Origin: Sulfurivirga caldicuralii
Lineage (GTDB): Bacteria > Pseudomonadota > Gammaproteobacteria > Thiomicrospirales > Thiomicrospiraceae
Direction: 5' to 3'
Length of the DNA stretch: 64,000 nt
Assembly: GCF_900141795.1 (NCBI RefSeq)
Contig: NZ_FSRE01000002.1
Coordinates: 248,001-312,000, forward strand
The notes under the pieces were generated by a model that saw only the letters and a list, made by a program, of their open reading frames with translations, made no database searches and was not told where the DNA came from. This document shows, piece after piece, positions 1 through 9,590 of this stretch. Position 1 is the stretch's first letter; every line of letters starts with the position of its first letter. The translations under genes and the position numbers were made by a program.

Positions 1-345
1 TGGTCAGGTCAGCTGGAGGCTGTGAAGTGGCTGGCAGCGCATGGCGGTCGGCTGGATGCCCATAATCGAACGGGCTGGACGTCGCTGCATATGGCGCTGT
101 TCAACGATCAGCTGGACGTGGTTGATTGGCTGCTGGCACAGCAGGTGCCGGTCACCGGAGAGACCCGCCGTGGCTGGACCACGGTTTCACTGGCCGTTGC
201 CGGCGGGCACTGTCAATTACTGCCGCGCCTGCTGAAAGCCGGCGCGGACAAAAACACCCCGGTGCAGATCGGAGGGCAGACCTTTCGGCCGGATGAGCTG
301 GCCAAATCCCTTGGGATGCGCGACTGCCTGAAGTGGCTTCAGTAG
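1..345 (+). CDS. Ankyrin-repeat protein, C-terminal part
   Basis: The open frame runs in from the left edge without a start, so the N-terminus lies outside the window; about 114 codons remain. It shows at least two ankyrin repeats: a GWTSLHMAL helix pair followed by DVVDWLLAQ, then GWTTVSLAVAGGH followed by LLPRLLKAGADKN. Such repeats are protein-binding scaffolds, and nothing here shows the partner. The protein ends at a TAG at 343-345. It is convergent with proS, and a strong hairpin lies between the two stop codons. Confidence 0.8.
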   Translation, partial: WSGQLEAVKWLAAHGGRLDAHNRTGWTSLHMALFNDQLDVVDWLLAQQVPVTGETRRGWTTVSLAVAGGHCQLLPRLLKAGADKNTPVQIGGQTFRPDELAKSLGMRDCLKWLQ

Positions 346-374
346 CCGATCTTTCAGGTTTTTGAGCAGAAAAG

Positions 375-397
375 AGGCGGCCCCCATAGGGCCGCCT
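375..397 (-). terminator. Terminator hairpin after proS
   Basis: A perfect 9-bp stem (AGGCGGCCC / GGGCCGCCT) closes a 5-nt loop. Read on the minus strand it is followed by CTTTTC, so it most likely ends proS transcription. It may also block readthrough from the ankyrin gene, but the plus strand has no T-run. Confidence 0.7.
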
Positions 398-399
398 GA

Positions 400-2118
400 T
401 CAGTTCTCGGCGAGCAGCGCCTGCAGGCGCTCCACCACTTCATCCACCGGCAGGGCAGCCTCTTCACCGCTGCGGCGGTTCTTGTACTCCACTACGCCCT
501 TGTCCAGGCCGCGATCGCCCACCACGAGGCGGTGTGGGATGCCGATCAGCTCCATGTCGTTGAACATGACCCCTGGACGTTCGTTACGGTCGTCAAACAG
601 CACTTCGATGCCCGCCGCCTGCAGGTCTGCATACAGCTTTTCAGCCGCTTCGCGCACGCGGGGCGACTTGTGCAGCTGCATGGGGATCAGTGCCACCTGG
701 AAGGGGGCGATGGCCTCGGGCCAGACAATGCCGCGCTCGTCGTGGTTCTGTTCGATGGCGGCTGCCACCACCCGGCTCACGCCGATGCCGTAGCAACCCA
801 TCTGCAGTACGGTTGCCTTGCCCTGTTCGTTGAGCACGGTGGCGTTGAGCGCCTTGGAGTACTTGTCTCCCAGCTGGAAGATATGGCCTACTTCGATGCC
901 GCGGCGGATCTGCAGCACGCCCTTTCCGTCTGGGGAAGGGTCGCCTTCTACCACATTGCGCAGGTCGGCAACATCGCTGATCTGCGCATCGCGTTCCCAG
1001 TTGGTGCCAGTATAGTGGTAGTCATCTTCGTTGGCGCCGCAGACGAAATCGGCCATGACATTGGCGCTGCGATCGATGATGACGGGGATCTTCAGCCCCA
1101 CGGGGCCGATGGAGCCGGCGCCGGCACCAGCCACCTTGCGCAGTTCCTCTTCGCTGGCGAAGGTGAGCGGTGCAGCGACGAGAGGGTGCTTTTCTGCCTT
1201 GATTTCGTTGAGTTCGTGATCACCGCGCAGGCATAGCGCCACAAAGGGGGCGTCCTCGCTGGCGCCATGGACGATCAGGGTCTTGAGCGCCTGGGTGGGC
1301 GCCACCTTCAGATAGTCGCACACGTCCTTGATGCTGTACACGCCGGGCGTATGCACCTTTTCCAGCGGCTTTGAGGGCGCCGGGCGTTCCACCGCAGGCG
1401 CAACGGCTTCCGCCAGTTCCACGTTGGCGGCATAGTCGCTTTCGGTGGAGAAGGCGATGGCGTCTTCGCCGGAGTTGGCCAGTACGTGGAATTCATGGCT
1501 GGCATCGCCGCCAATGCTGCCCGTGTCGGCCAGAACGGGGCGGAAATCCAGCCCCATGCGGCTGAAGATGCGGCTGTAAGTGTCGTACATCACCTGATAG
1601 GTCTCTGCCAGCGAGTCGCGGTCCAGATGGAAGGAGTAGGCATCCTTCATCAGGAACTCACGTGCACGCATCACGCCGAAGCGGGGGCGGATCTCGTCAC
1701 GGAATTTGGTCTGAATCTGATAGAAATTGGCCGGCAGCTGCTTGTAGCTGCGGATTTCGCGGCGCACCAGGTCGGTAATGACCTCCTCGTGGGTGGGCCC
1801 CAGCACGAAATCACGCTGATGACGGTCCTTGAAGCGCAGCAGCTCCGGGCCATAGTCGTCCCAGCGACCTGACTCCTGCCACAGTTCGGCCGGCTGCACC
1901 ACGGGCATGAGCACTTCCTGGGCACCGGAGGCGTCCATTTCCTCGCGAATGATGCGCTCCACCTTGCGCAATACGCGCAGCCCCAGCGGCAGCCAGGTGT
2001 AGAGACCGGAGGCGAGGCGGCGGATCATGCCGGCGCGCAGCATCAGCTGGTGGGAGATGACCTGAGCGTCTGCGGGCACTTCGCGGGTGGTGGCCAGCAG
2101 GAAACGAGAGGTTTTCAT
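400..2118 (-). CDS. proS: Prolyl-tRNA synthetase
   Basis: This class II synthetase charges tRNA-Pro with proline in the cytoplasm. The product is 572 residues, the same length as the E. coli enzyme. The sequence shows motif 2 ([17 protein letters not shown]), motif 3 ([13 protein letters not shown]) and, between them, the bacterial editing insertion that clears Ala-tRNA-Pro (around residues 225-400, containing [11 protein letters not shown]). I start it at the ATG at 2118 ([15 protein letters not shown]), which has an AAGGAA ribosome site just upstream; the open frame extends further but without family similarity. It is divergent from dgt, and the two share a 51-bp promoter region. Confidence 0.97.
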   Translation of the reverse strand: MKTSRFLLATTREVPADAQVISHQLMLRAGMIRRLASGLYTWLPLGLRVLRKVERIIREEMDASGAQEVLMPVVQPAELWQESGRWDDYGPELLRFKDRHQRDFVLGPTHEEVITDLVRREIRSYKQLPANFYQIQTKFRDEIRPRFGVMRAREFLMKDAYSFHLDRDSLAETYQVMYDTYSRIFSRMGLDFRPVLADTGSIGGDASHEFHVLANSGEDAIAFSTESDYAANVELAEAVAPAVERPAPSKPLEKVHTPGVYSIKDVCDYLKVAPTQALKTLIVHGASEDAPFVALCLRGDHELNEIKAEKHPLVAAPLTFASEEELRKVAGAGAGSIGPVGLKIPVIIDRSANVMADFVCGANEDDYHYTGTNWERDAQISDVADLRNVVEGDPSPDGKGVLQIRRGIEVGHIFQLGDKYSKALNATVLNEQGKATVLQMGCYGIGVSRVVAAAIEQNHDERGIVWPEAIAPFQVALIPMQLHKSPRVREAAEKLYADLQAAGIEVLFDDRNERPGVMFNDMELIGIPHRLVVGDRGLDKGVVEYKNRRSGEEAALPVDEVVERLQALLAEN

Positions 2119-2133
2119 AACCGTGGGATTCCT

Positions 2134-2167
2134 TATAATCGGTGACATTGAAATTGCGGAAATTTTA
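2134..2167. promoter_or_regulatory. Divergent promoter region proS / dgt with facing -10 boxes
   Basis: TATAAT at 2134-2139 reads rightward towards dgt. ATTTTA at 2162-2167 reads TAAAAT on the minus strand towards proS. The two -10 candidates face each other 22 bp apart, so predicted start points (about 2146 and 2155) cross. No convincing -35 boxes are seen. Confidence 0.45.
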
Positions 2168-2169
2168 GC

Positions 2170-3519
2170 ATGCAGCCACACCCCGATGCGCCCGAGTGGG
2201 CGGAGCGATATACCGATTTTCTCAGCGGTCAGCCGCCCAAGCCCGCCCGTGTGGTGTATCAGCGCGACCGTGCGCGCATCATTCACTCTGCGTCGTTCCG
2301 GCGCCTGCAGTCAAAAACCCAGGTGCTGGGGCTGCACGAGAGCGATTTTTACCGCACGAGGCTGACCCACTCCATGGAGGTGGCGCAGATCGGCTCGGGT
2401 CTGGTGGAGCAACTCTCCATCAGCGGTGAGGGGCAGCCGTGGCATGAATGGCTGCCCAACCTGTTTCTGATTGAGGCCATTTGTCTGGCCCACGATCTTG
2501 GGCACCCGCCGTTCGGTCACGGCGGGGAGATGGCGCTCAACTACATGATGCGCAGGCACGGCGGTTTCGAGGGCAATGCGCAGACCCTGCGCATTCTGAC
2601 CAAGCTGGGCGAATACACGGCGGAAAATGGCATCAATCTGTCGCGCCGTGCCACCCTGGGGGTGCTCAAGTATCCGGTCATCTACGACGAAATCGTCTGC
2701 TGTTACGAACCCTTCAAGACCGCCATGGCGGAGCCGGACGCGCAGGATTACCTGACGCTCAACCCCAACCACTACCAGCCGCCCAAATCCATCTTTCTGG
2801 ATGAAAAGCCCGAGTTCGAGTGGGTGCTGGCGCCGTTCAGCCCGTCGGACCGAGAACGCTTTACCCGCATCGAGCGCGTGAGTGAACAGCAGTTCACCCG
2901 TGACAAGGCGTTTGACACCACCATTATGGATCTGGCGGATGATATTGCCTATGGCATCCATGATCTGGAGGATGCGCTGGCCATGAACATGATCAGCCGC
3001 GAGGCGTGGGAAGACGAGGTGGTACAGACCGATGCCTTTCGCGCGGCGGGCATGTGGACGCCGGAAATGGACGACTGGCTCTTCTCCGGTCGTTCCCGCC
3101 CGCGCAAGCGCGCCATCAGCCTGATGGTGGGCATGATGATCGAGGCGGTCGAGGTGGTGGAGAATCCGGACTATGAGCATCCGCTGCTGCGCTATCAGGC
3201 GCGGCTGCGTCCTGAGGCGGCCGCGGTGCTGGACCTGCTGAAACGCTTTGTGTTCAAGTGGGTGATCACCCTGCCGGAAGTGAAGGGGCTGGAGTACAAG
3301 GGGCAGCTGATCGTGCTGAATCTGTTCAAGGCGTTGTGGGGCAATGCGGATCGTCTGCTGCCGCGCAATACCTTTGCGCGTTTCGAGCAGGCGGAAACCG
3401 AACGGGCGAAACGGCGCGTGGTGTGCGACTACATCGCCGGCATGAGCAATGTGTACGCCGCCCGGCTCTACAACAAGCTGTTCAGTGCCGACGCCGGTTC
3501 AATTTTTGACCGGCTTTGA
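2170..3519 (+). CDS. dgt: dGTPase-family HD-domain triphosphohydrolase
   Basis: Members of this family hydrolyse dNTPs, classically dGTP, to the deoxynucleoside and triphosphate, adjusting nucleotide pools; some homologues act against phage. The 449-residue product has the HD metal site: H67 in RLTHSMEV, the H108-D109 pair in [14 protein letters not shown], and a later Asp in [15 protein letters not shown]. It is shorter than E. coli Dgt (about 505) and matches the shorter subfamily common in pseudomonads. The ATG at 2170 follows a possible TATAAT at 2134. It converges on queG with only 20 bp between stop codons and no obvious terminator. Confidence 0.9.
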   Translation: MQPHPDAPEWAERYTDFLSGQPPKPARVVYQRDRARIIHSASFRRLQSKTQVLGLHESDFYRTRLTHSMEVAQIGSGLVEQLSISGEGQPWHEWLPNLFLIEAICLAHDLGHPPFGHGGEMALNYMMRRHGGFEGNAQTLRILTKLGEYTAENGINLSRRATLGVLKYPVIYDEIVCCYEPFKTAMAEPDAQDYLTLNPNHYQPPKSIFLDEKPEFEWVLAPFSPSDRERFTRIERVSEQQFTRDKAFDTTIMDLADDIAYGIHDLEDALAMNMISREAWEDEVVQTDAFRAAGMWTPEMDDWLFSGRSRPRKRAISLMVGMMIEAVEVVENPDYEHPLLRYQARLRPEAAAVLDLLKRFVFKWVITLPEVKGLEYKGQLIVLNLFKALWGNADRLLPRNTFARFEQAETERAKRRVVCDYIAGMSNVYAARLYNKLFSADAGSIFDRL

Positions 3520-3539
3520 GTACATCCTGACATACCCGT

Positions 3540-4694
3540 TCACTCTTCCCTTTTGACCAGCTTCTCTTTGCAGCGCCGGGGTAAATAGGCCTTGCGACCG
3601 ACCAGAAGAGGGGGGTCCCCGACTTTTTTGCGGTGCCGTTTTTCGCGCTGCTGCGCCAGTGCCCAGTGCACGTGTTCCAGCACCATTTTAGAGCTGATTT
3701 GCGGTTTTTTTGCCCCCAGCGCGGCCACTACAGCGTCTGATGCCGGTGCATTGCCCAGCGCCACGGCCAGATTGCGCTGCCAGCGTTCAAAGCCGATACG
3801 GCGGATGGGGGAGCCCGCGAAGCGTTCCAGAAAGTCTGTCTCGCTCCACTGCCACAGTTCCAGCAGGGTGGCGCGATCCAGCGCGTGGCGCGGCTTGAAA
3901 TCGGTTTCCCGGTTGGGTTCGGCGAAGCGGTTCCAGGGGCACACCAGCTGGCAGTCGTCGCAGCCGTAGATGCGGTTGCCAATAAGTGGGCGCAGATCTT
4001 CGGGAATGGCGCCTGGGTGTTCGATGGTGAGGTAGGAGATGCAGCGGCGCGCATCCACCACGCCGTCTGCCACAATGGCGCCCGTGGGGCAGGCATCCAG
4101 GCAGGCGGTGCAGGGACCGCAGCCCTGCTTTTCGAAACAGGGATCCGGCGGCAGCTGCAAATCCGTGTAGATTTCGCCGAGAAAGAACCAGCTGCCGGCC
4201 CGGGGATGGATCACCAGCGAGTTCTTGCCGATGAAGCCGAGCCCGGCTTCGCGGGCGATGGGGCGCTCCAGTACCGGCGCCGAATCGGTAAAGATGCGGT
4301 AGTTGAAGGGGCCCACCGCTTTCTCGATAAAGGCGACCAGATTCTTGAGGCGGTTGCGAATCAGCTTGTGGTAGTCGCGTCCCAGCGCATAGCGAGAGAT
4401 ATAGGCATGGTCGCCACGCTGCAGTTGCGCCAGCGGGTTTTCACTGTCGCAGTCGTAGTAGTTCATGCGCACGCTGATAATGCTCTGTGTGCCTGGCACC
4501 AGCAGATTCGGGCGGGTGCGCTTGAGTCCGTGGCGTGCCATGTATTCCATTTCGCCATGGAAGTGCTGTCCCAGCCAGTTAAAATAGGATGCTTCATAGG
4601 CTGACAGATCGGTGTGGGTCACACCGCAGTCAGCAAAGCCGAGGCGTTGCGCTTCGGCACGAATAGATTCCTTCAGGCGGGCGGTGTCGTTCAT
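3540..4694 (-). CDS. queG: Epoxyqueuosine reductase with repeat-derived C-terminal tail
   Basis: This cobalamin- and iron-sulfur-dependent enzyme performs the last step of queuosine synthesis on tRNA. Two [4Fe-4S] sites are visible: C192-C195-C198-C202 (GCGPCTACLDACPTGA) and C245-C248-C252 (CDDCQLVCPWN) with C218. The likely catalytic Asp lies in FTDSAP (D138). The last 30 residues are unusual: residues 356-363 (KKVGDPPL) are encoded by one copy of the dispersed G-run/TCCCCGAC/T-run repeat, and a basic tail of 21 residues follows. The ATG overlaps the tsaE ATG on the other strand by two bases. queD, another queuosine gene, is at 61.9 kb. Confidence 0.95.
   Translation of the reverse strand: MNDTARLKESIRAEAQRLGFADCGVTHTDLSAYEASYFNWLGQHFHGEMEYMARHGLKRTRPNLLVPGTQSIISVRMNYYDCDSENPLAQLQRGDHAYISRYALGRDYHKLIRNRLKNLVAFIEKAVGPFNYRIFTDSAPVLERPIAREAGLGFIGKNSLVIHPRAGSWFFLGEIYTDLQLPPDPCFEKQGCGPCTACLDACPTGAIVADGVVDARRCISYLTIEHPGAIPEDLRPLIGNRIYGCDDCQLVCPWNRFAEPNRETDFKPRHALDRATLLELWQWSETDFLERFAGSPIRRIGFERWQRNLAVALGNAPASDAVVAALGAKKPQISSKMVLEHVHWALAQQREKRHRKKVGDPPLLVGRKAYLPRRCKEKLVKREE
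3608..3628 (+). repeat. Dispersed repeat copy 1 (inside queG)
   Basis: G6 TCCCC GAC T6 preceded by GA, in the 3' part of queG and antisense to it. The queG frame reads KKVGDPPL through it. A second T5 run follows nine bases after the first. Confidence 0.9.
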
Positions 4695-5163
4695 GAGTCA
4701 GCATTGTAGCTTCAATCATCCGGTGCGCTGTGAAGACGAAGCAGCCACGCGCGCGTTGGCCGAGCGGCTGGCGCACTGCCTGGTGGAACATCGCGCCTTT
4801 GAAAAGGGCACCGTGCTGGCACTGTATGGCGATCTTGGCACGGGCAAGACCTTCTTTGCCCGTGCGCTCATTCAGGCTTTGCTCCCCGACGCGCGCGTAA
4901 AGAGCCCTACCTATACGCTGTTCGAACGCTATGACACATCATACGGCCCCGTTTACCACTGGGATCTCTATCGCCTGTGCGAGCCGGAAGAACTGGAGTA
5001 TGTGGGGCTGCGCGATCTGCTGCAGCCGCCGTGCCTGCACATTGTGGAGTGGCCGGAAAAGGGGGCCGGGGTGCTGCCGGATGCAGACATCACCGTGTCA
5101 GGACAGGTGTGCGGCGAGCAGTGTCGCCTGTTTACTGTTCAAATTGGCATGGAACTTGTTTGA
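4693..5163 (+). CDS. tsaE: tRNA t6A synthesis ATPase TsaE
   Basis: TsaE is the ATPase partner of TsaB-TsaD in making N6-threonylcarbamoyladenosine at position 37 of ANN-decoding tRNAs. The 156-residue product has a Walker A motif GDLGTGKT and the family signature SPTYTLFERY ... VYHWDLYRL. The chosen start (MSQHCSFNH) fits the family N-terminus, but its ATG lies inside the overlapping, oppositely oriented queG start codon (TCATGA), so its promoter and ribosome site would have to lie within queG. The usual upstream partner nnrD is absent. amiB follows after 60 bp. Confidence 0.93.
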   Translation: MSQHCSFNHPVRCEDEAATRALAERLAHCLVEHRAFEKGTVLALYGDLGTGKTFFARALIQALLPDARVKSPTYTLFERYDTSYGPVYHWDLYRLCEPEELEYVGLRDLLQPPCLHIVEWPEKGAGVLPDADITVSGQVCGEQCRLFTVQIGMELV

Positions 5164-5180
5164 CGTCTCTTGAAAACCGA

Positions 5181-5195
5181 CCCAATCCGATTGGG
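5181..5195 (+). other. Small perfect hairpin between tsaE and amiB
   Basis: CCCAAT-CCG-ATTGGG forms a perfect 6-bp stem with a 3-nt loop, 18 bp after the tsaE stop and 29 bp before the amiB ATG. No T-run follows, so it is not a typical terminator; it may affect processing or expression within the operon. The role is unknown. Confidence 0.35.
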
Positions 5196-5223
5196 TGTTA
5201 CATTACACAAGGGACGAAATGCC

Positions 5224-6795
5224 ATGAAAGGCGAAAAAACTATTTACGCCGTCATCTGGAGGGTGTGGCTCATTCTTGCCCTGACGTTGTGGGTGACACA
5301 AAGCCATGCACGCTTGATTGATGTTCGTACGGGACATTCTGCCGAAGCCACACGGGTGGTGCTGGACTTGAGCGAGCGCACCGACTTTCAGGTTTTTCCC
5401 CTTTATAAACCCAATCGTGTTGTTGTCCGCCTTAAAAATGCAGGTCGTCATCTTCCCTTTACACGCCAGATATTGAAAGACAAGCGTATTAAGCGTATTC
5501 GCATTGGCCGCAACAAGCGTGACCTGATCGTGGTATTCGACCTGAAGGGCGACAAGCGTTTCAAGTATTTCGCGCTCGGCCCCAAGGGCCGCGGTGTGGC
5601 ACAGCGTCTCGTTGTCGATATTGTGGAACCGGCGGCGGTTGCGCGAAAAACATCTGCCAGGGCACCGGCACGCAAGCTGGCCAAGCGCACGTCCTTAAAG
5701 CCAGTGGTGAAAAGGGTGGCCTCCCATAAGCCTGCCAAAACGGTCAGCAGGGCTGATAAAAAAACGCCGCTCGTCCGCAAGCCGGTGAAAAAGACCAAAA
5801 CCGTTGCGCACAATGCGAAGAAGTACACTGTTAACAAGAAGCAGCCTGCCAGGCTTACCGCCGAGCAGAAACAGCTGCAGGAAGAGATTCTCAAGTACAC
5901 GCGCCGTCCGCTGGATGACCGGAAGGTGATTGTGGCCATCGATGCCGGGCATGGCGGCAAGGATACCGGTGCTATAGGGGTTGGCGGGGTGAAAGAGAAA
6001 GATCTGACTCTGGCGCTGGCGCGTCAGCTGAAGCGGGAAATCGACAAGCTGCCCAATATGCGTGCCGTACTGATACGCGACGGAGACTACTTCATTTCCC
6101 TGAACGAGCGTCCGCGTATCGCCAAGGAGAAGAATGCCGATCTGTTCATCTCACTGCACGCCGATGCCTTTCCGGATGATCGCAGCGTGCGTGGTGGCTC
6201 CATCTACGTGCTCAACGAGCGTGGTGCCACTACTGCCCTGAACCGGGCGCTGGAGCGCAGCGAAAACGGCAGCCTGTTTGTGCATGCGCAGCAGTCGCCC
6301 AAGAAGGTGGCCTATATCCTGGGTGATCTGACCCGCAAGGCCAACCTGCAGGCGAGCCGTGGTCTGGCGAAAACCATACTCAAGCAGCTGGCACGCAAGG
6401 TGCGCATGCACAAGCTGTCGGTGCAGTCTGCCAACTTTGCGGTGTTGCGCCAGCTGGACATGCCCTCCATTCTGGTGGAAACGGCTTTCATCTCCAACCC
6501 GCATGATGTCGCCAATCTGCGTTCGCGTCGCTTCCAGCAGCGCTTTGCCGCGGCATTGGCGCAGGGCATTGCCATCTATGCCCGCAACCGTGCTGACCAG
6601 CCGCACTGGGGTGAAACCCTGTTCGTGAAATACAGAGTGCGTTCCGGCGACACTCTCTCTGAAATCGCCCAGCGTTTCGGCACCGACGTGCGCACGCTCA
6701 AGCGCCTGAATCGCATCAAGCGGGCAGACCGTCTCTATGCTGGCATGCGCCTGCGCGTGCCGCTCAAGGACAAGGTGGTTGCCGCGCTCAACTGA
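5224..6795 (+). CDS. amiB: N-acetylmuramoyl-L-alanine amidase AmiB
   Basis: This periplasmic amidase cuts the lactyl-amide bond of peptidoglycan during septum splitting. The 523-residue protein has a signal peptide ending at THA-like QSHA (residue ~29), an AMIN domain (about 30-135), a Lys/Ala-rich linker (about 140-215), an Amidase_3 zinc domain starting AIDAGHGGKDTGA with the later LVETAFISN, and a C-terminal LysM (VRSGDTLSEIAQRFG). The LysM is absent from E. coli AmiB but known in pseudomonads. I use the ATG at 5224, preceded by AAGGGACG; a TTG at 5170 is also in frame but lacks a site. Confidence 0.93.
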   Translation: MKGEKTIYAVIWRVWLILALTLWVTQSHARLIDVRTGHSAEATRVVLDLSERTDFQVFPLYKPNRVVVRLKNAGRHLPFTRQILKDKRIKRIRIGRNKRDLIVVFDLKGDKRFKYFALGPKGRGVAQRLVVDIVEPAAVARKTSARAPARKLAKRTSLKPVVKRVASHKPAKTVSRADKKTPLVRKPVKKTKTVAHNAKKYTVNKKQPARLTAEQKQLQEEILKYTRRPLDDRKVIVAIDAGHGGKDTGAIGVGGVKEKDLTLALARQLKREIDKLPNMRAVLIRDGDYFISLNERPRIAKEKNADLFISLHADAFPDDRSVRGGSIYVLNERGATTALNRALERSENGSLFVHAQQSPKKVAYILGDLTRKANLQASRGLAKTILKQLARKVRMHKLSVQSANFAVLRQLDMPSILVETAFISNPHDVANLRSRRFQQRFAAALAQGIAIYARNRADQPHWGETLFVKYRVRSGDTLSEIAQRFGTDVRTLKRLNRIKRADRLYAGMRLRVPLKDKVVAALN

Positions 6796-6808
6796 GTCCG
6801 TTCCTATA

Positions 6809-6827
6809 GGCCGCTATAATAGCGGCC
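6809..6827. promoter_or_regulatory. 19-bp palindrome with TATAAT abutting the mutL ATG
   Basis: GGCCGCTAT-A-ATAGCGGCC is a perfect 9-bp-arm palindrome that ends one base before the mutL ATG. It contains TATAAT (6815-6820). If that is a -10 box, transcription would start at about the A of the ATG, giving a leaderless message. As RNA the same sequence forms a tight hairpin. No Shine-Dalgarno sequence is present. Confidence 0.5.
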
Positions 6828-8639
6828 ATGTCATCTCGAACCGCCATCCACCTGCTCCCGGACCAGCTTGCCAGCCAGATTGCGGCGGGCGAGGTGGTGG
6901 AGCGTCCCGCCTCTGTCGTCAAGGAACTGCTCGAAAATGCCTTGGATGCCGGGGCCGACCGTCTCGACATTCACGTGGAAGAGGGCGGCATCCGTCGCAT
7001 TGCGGTGCATGACAATGGGCACGGCATCCCCAAGGACGAGCTGCCGCTGGCCGTATGCCGCCATGCCACCAGCAAGATTGTCACGGCAGAGGATCTGCAT
7101 CGCATTCATACCCTGGGCTTTCGCGGCGAGGCGCTGGCCAGCATCAGTGCCGTTTCCCGCTTTGAGCTGGCCTCACGCACCGCAGAGGAGGCGACGGGCT
7201 GGCGCATCGCCAGTGACGGGGCAACGCACTGGACTGAGCCGGCACCAGTGGCCATACCGGTGGGTACGCGCATCGAGGTTAAGGATCTGTTTTTCAACGT
7301 GCCGGCGCGGCGGAAGTTCCTCAAGGCGCCGCGTACCGAATTCGGTCATATCGATGAGCTGGTGCGGCGCATGGCGCTGGCTTGGCCGAGTGTGCAGTTT
7401 ACCCTGCAGCACAACGGCAAGACGGTGCATCAGCTGCGACCGGTGCAGGACGAGGCGGGTCAGTTGCGCAGGCTGGAGATGCTGCTGGGCAAGGGCTTCG
7501 TGGAGGCGGCGCTGGCGGTGGAATTCGAGTCGGGCCCCCTGCGCCTGCGGGGCTGGATGGCGCGTCCCACCTTCAATCGCGCCCAGGCTGACATGCAGTA
7601 TTTTTACGTCAATGGCCGCATGGTGCGCGACAAACTGCTGGTCCATGCAGTGCGCCAAGCCTACGCGGACACCCTCTATCACGGCCGTCAGCCGGCGTAT
7701 GTGCTGTTTCTGGAGCTACCGCCCGAGCAGGTGGATGTGAACGTGCATCCGGCCAAGTCTGAAGTGCGTTTTGCCGAGGCGCGCTGGGTGTACGACTTTG
7801 TGCGTCGCAGCCTGAAGGATGCCATCGCCACCCCCATTGAATCGCGCCCAACAACGAATGACATGCCAGCGACTGGTGAAGCCGCAGCAGAGACCACATG
7901 GACGAAACCACAGCCGCTGCTAAAGGCCTCAGCAAATCCAGCCAGTTGGCAGGCGGCGCTGGCGTTTCAGGCGCCTCAGGCTGATGGAGGTGTACGCGAG
8001 CCGTCACCGCGTTATGAGGCGGCTGCGGTTGCGGATACCGAGTCTGCAACGGACATGCCGCCGCTGGGGTTCGCCAGAGCGCAGCTGCATGGCGTGTTTA
8101 TTGTGGCGGAAAATGCTCAGGGCATGGTGCTGGTGGACATGCATGCCGCGCACGAAAGGATCGTCTATGAACGGCTCAAGCAGCAGTATGCCGAGCAGGG
8201 CATTATCAGCCAGCCGCTGCTGGTGCCGGTGATGATGCCTGTCTCCGTCCAGGAGCTGCATACATGGGAAGCGTATCAGGCTCATTTCACCCGCTGGGGC
8301 TTCGAGATCGAGGCAGCGGGGCCGCAGCAGCTGCGTATCAATGCCGTGCCGGCACTGCTGAGCAAGGCACCGGCCGAGGCACTGGTGCGGGACGTGCTGG
8401 CCGAGTTGCACGCGGCAGGCAACAGTGGCGAGGTGGAGCGGCGCATCCATGCCATTCTCTCCAGCATGGCCTGTCATGGCAGCGTGCGTGCCAACCGTCG
8501 CTTGACGCTGGATGAAATGAATCAGCTGCTGCGCGACATGGAGGCCACGCTGCGTGCCGATCAGTGCAACCACGGGCGCCCCACGTGGGTGCAGCTGGAC
8601 ATGCAGCAGCTGGACCGGCTGTTCATGCGGGGGCAGTAG
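6828..8639 (+). CDS. mutL: DNA mismatch repair protein MutL, endonuclease type
   Basis: MutL links mismatch recognition by MutS to strand incision. The 603-residue protein has the N-terminal GHKL ATPase motifs: ELLENALDAGAD, HDNGHGI and TLGFRGEAL. The C-terminal domain contains DMHAAHERIVYE (about residues 436-447), which fits the DxHA(x)2E(x)4E endonuclease motif of MutL proteins from bacteria without MutH; E. coli MutL lacks it. A Cys/His pair, MACHGSVRA, and NHGRPTWVQL near the end complete the metal-site region. No ribosome site precedes the ATG; see the palindrome at 6809. miaA starts directly after its stop codon. Confidence 0.97.
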   Translation: MSSRTAIHLLPDQLASQIAAGEVVERPASVVKELLENALDAGADRLDIHVEEGGIRRIAVHDNGHGIPKDELPLAVCRHATSKIVTAEDLHRIHTLGFRGEALASISAVSRFELASRTAEEATGWRIASDGATHWTEPAPVAIPVGTRIEVKDLFFNVPARRKFLKAPRTEFGHIDELVRRMALAWPSVQFTLQHNGKTVHQLRPVQDEAGQLRRLEMLLGKGFVEAALAVEFESGPLRLRGWMARPTFNRAQADMQYFYVNGRMVRDKLLVHAVRQAYADTLYHGRQPAYVLFLELPPEQVDVNVHPAKSEVRFAEARWVYDFVRRSLKDAIATPIESRPTTNDMPATGEAAAETTWTKPQPLLKASANPASWQAALAFQAPQADGGVREPSPRYEAAAVADTESATDMPPLGFARAQLHGVFIVAENAQGMVLVDMHAAHERIVYERLKQQYAEQGIISQPLLVPVMMPVSVQELHTWEAYQAHFTRWGFEIEAAGPQQLRINAVPALLSKAPAEALVRDVLAELHAAGNSGEVERRIHAILSSMACHGSVRANRRLTLDEMNQLLRDMEATLRADQCNHGRPTWVQLDMQQLDRLFMRGQ

Positions 8640-9590
8640 GTGACGCGCATTCACGTTCCGACCATCATGGGGCCAACCGCCAGTGGCAAGACCCGGCTGG
8701 CGCTGGCGCTGGCCGAGCAGCTGCCGGTGGAAATCATCAGTGTCGATTCGGCGCTGATCTATCGGGGCATGGATATCGGCACCGCCAAGCCCACGCCTGA
8801 GGAACGGGCGCGGGTGCCGCATCACCTGATCGATATCCTTGACCCGGCCGAAGTCTATTCCGCTAGCCGCTTTGTGGATGATGTGGCGCGACTGGTTAAC
8901 GAAATTATTTCACGCGGAAGGACGCCGCTTCTCGTGGGCGGAACCATGATGTATTTCAATGCCTTGCAAAAAGGTCTTGCAGCGCTTCCTGAAGCCGATG
9001 CGAGTGTGCGCCAAAGGCTGCAGCAGCAATGGGAGACAGCACCGGAGAGCCTGCATCGCCAACTGCAGCAGGTGGATCCCGAGGCGGCGGCGCGTATTCG
9101 TCCGAGCGACCCTCAGCGTTTGATCCGTGCACTGGAGGTGTATGAACTGACCGGTCGCCCCTTGAGTGAACTGCAGCGGAAAACGACCCAGGTAAACCAT
9201 GTGCTCAAGCTGATCAAGATAGGTCTTGTTCCAGAGGATCGAGGCCGGCTGCACGCCATGATCGAGCAGCGTTTCGATGCCATGCTCCAGCAGGGTTTTG
9301 ATGATGAAGTGCGGGCGCTGTACCAGCGTGGCGATTTGCACCCGGAGTTGCCGTCGATTCGAGCTGTGGGCTATCGGCAGATGTGGCGTTATCTGGCGGG
9401 CGAGTACGACTGGGAAACCATGCGCCAGAAGGGCATAGTCGCCACGCGTCAACTGGCCAAGCGGCAGCTGACCTGGCTGCGCAAGGAGGCCGATCTGATG
9501 CAGCTGGATCCCTATACGCTGCCGCTGGATGTGCAGGTGAAAAGGGTCATGGAACACTACTCAAAGAATAATGCATTACATGAAAAATAA
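8640..9590 (+). CDS. miaA: tRNA dimethylallyltransferase
   Basis: MiaA prenylates A37 of tRNAs that read UNN codons, using dimethylallyl diphosphate. The product has 316 residues, the same length as the E. coli enzyme. It shows a P-loop GPTASGKT at residues 11-18, the substrate segment [16 protein letters not shown], and the conserved RAVGYRQMW. The start is a GTG immediately after the mutL TAG with no intervening base, which implies translational coupling to mutL. The 3' end overlaps the next gene by 20 bp. Confidence 0.96.
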   Translation: MTRIHVPTIMGPTASGKTRLALALAEQLPVEIISVDSALIYRGMDIGTAKPTPEERARVPHHLIDILDPAEVYSASRFVDDVARLVNEIISRGRTPLLVGGTMMYFNALQKGLAALPEADASVRQRLQQQWETAPESLHRQLQQVDPEAAARIRPSDPQRLIRALEVYELTGRPLSELQRKTTQVNHVLKLIKIGLVPEDRGRLHAMIEQRFDAMLQQGFDDEVRALYQRGDLHPELPSIRAVGYRQMWRYLAGEYDWETMRQKGIVATRQLAKRQLTWLRKEADLMQLDPYTLPLDVQVKRVMEHYSKNNALHEK

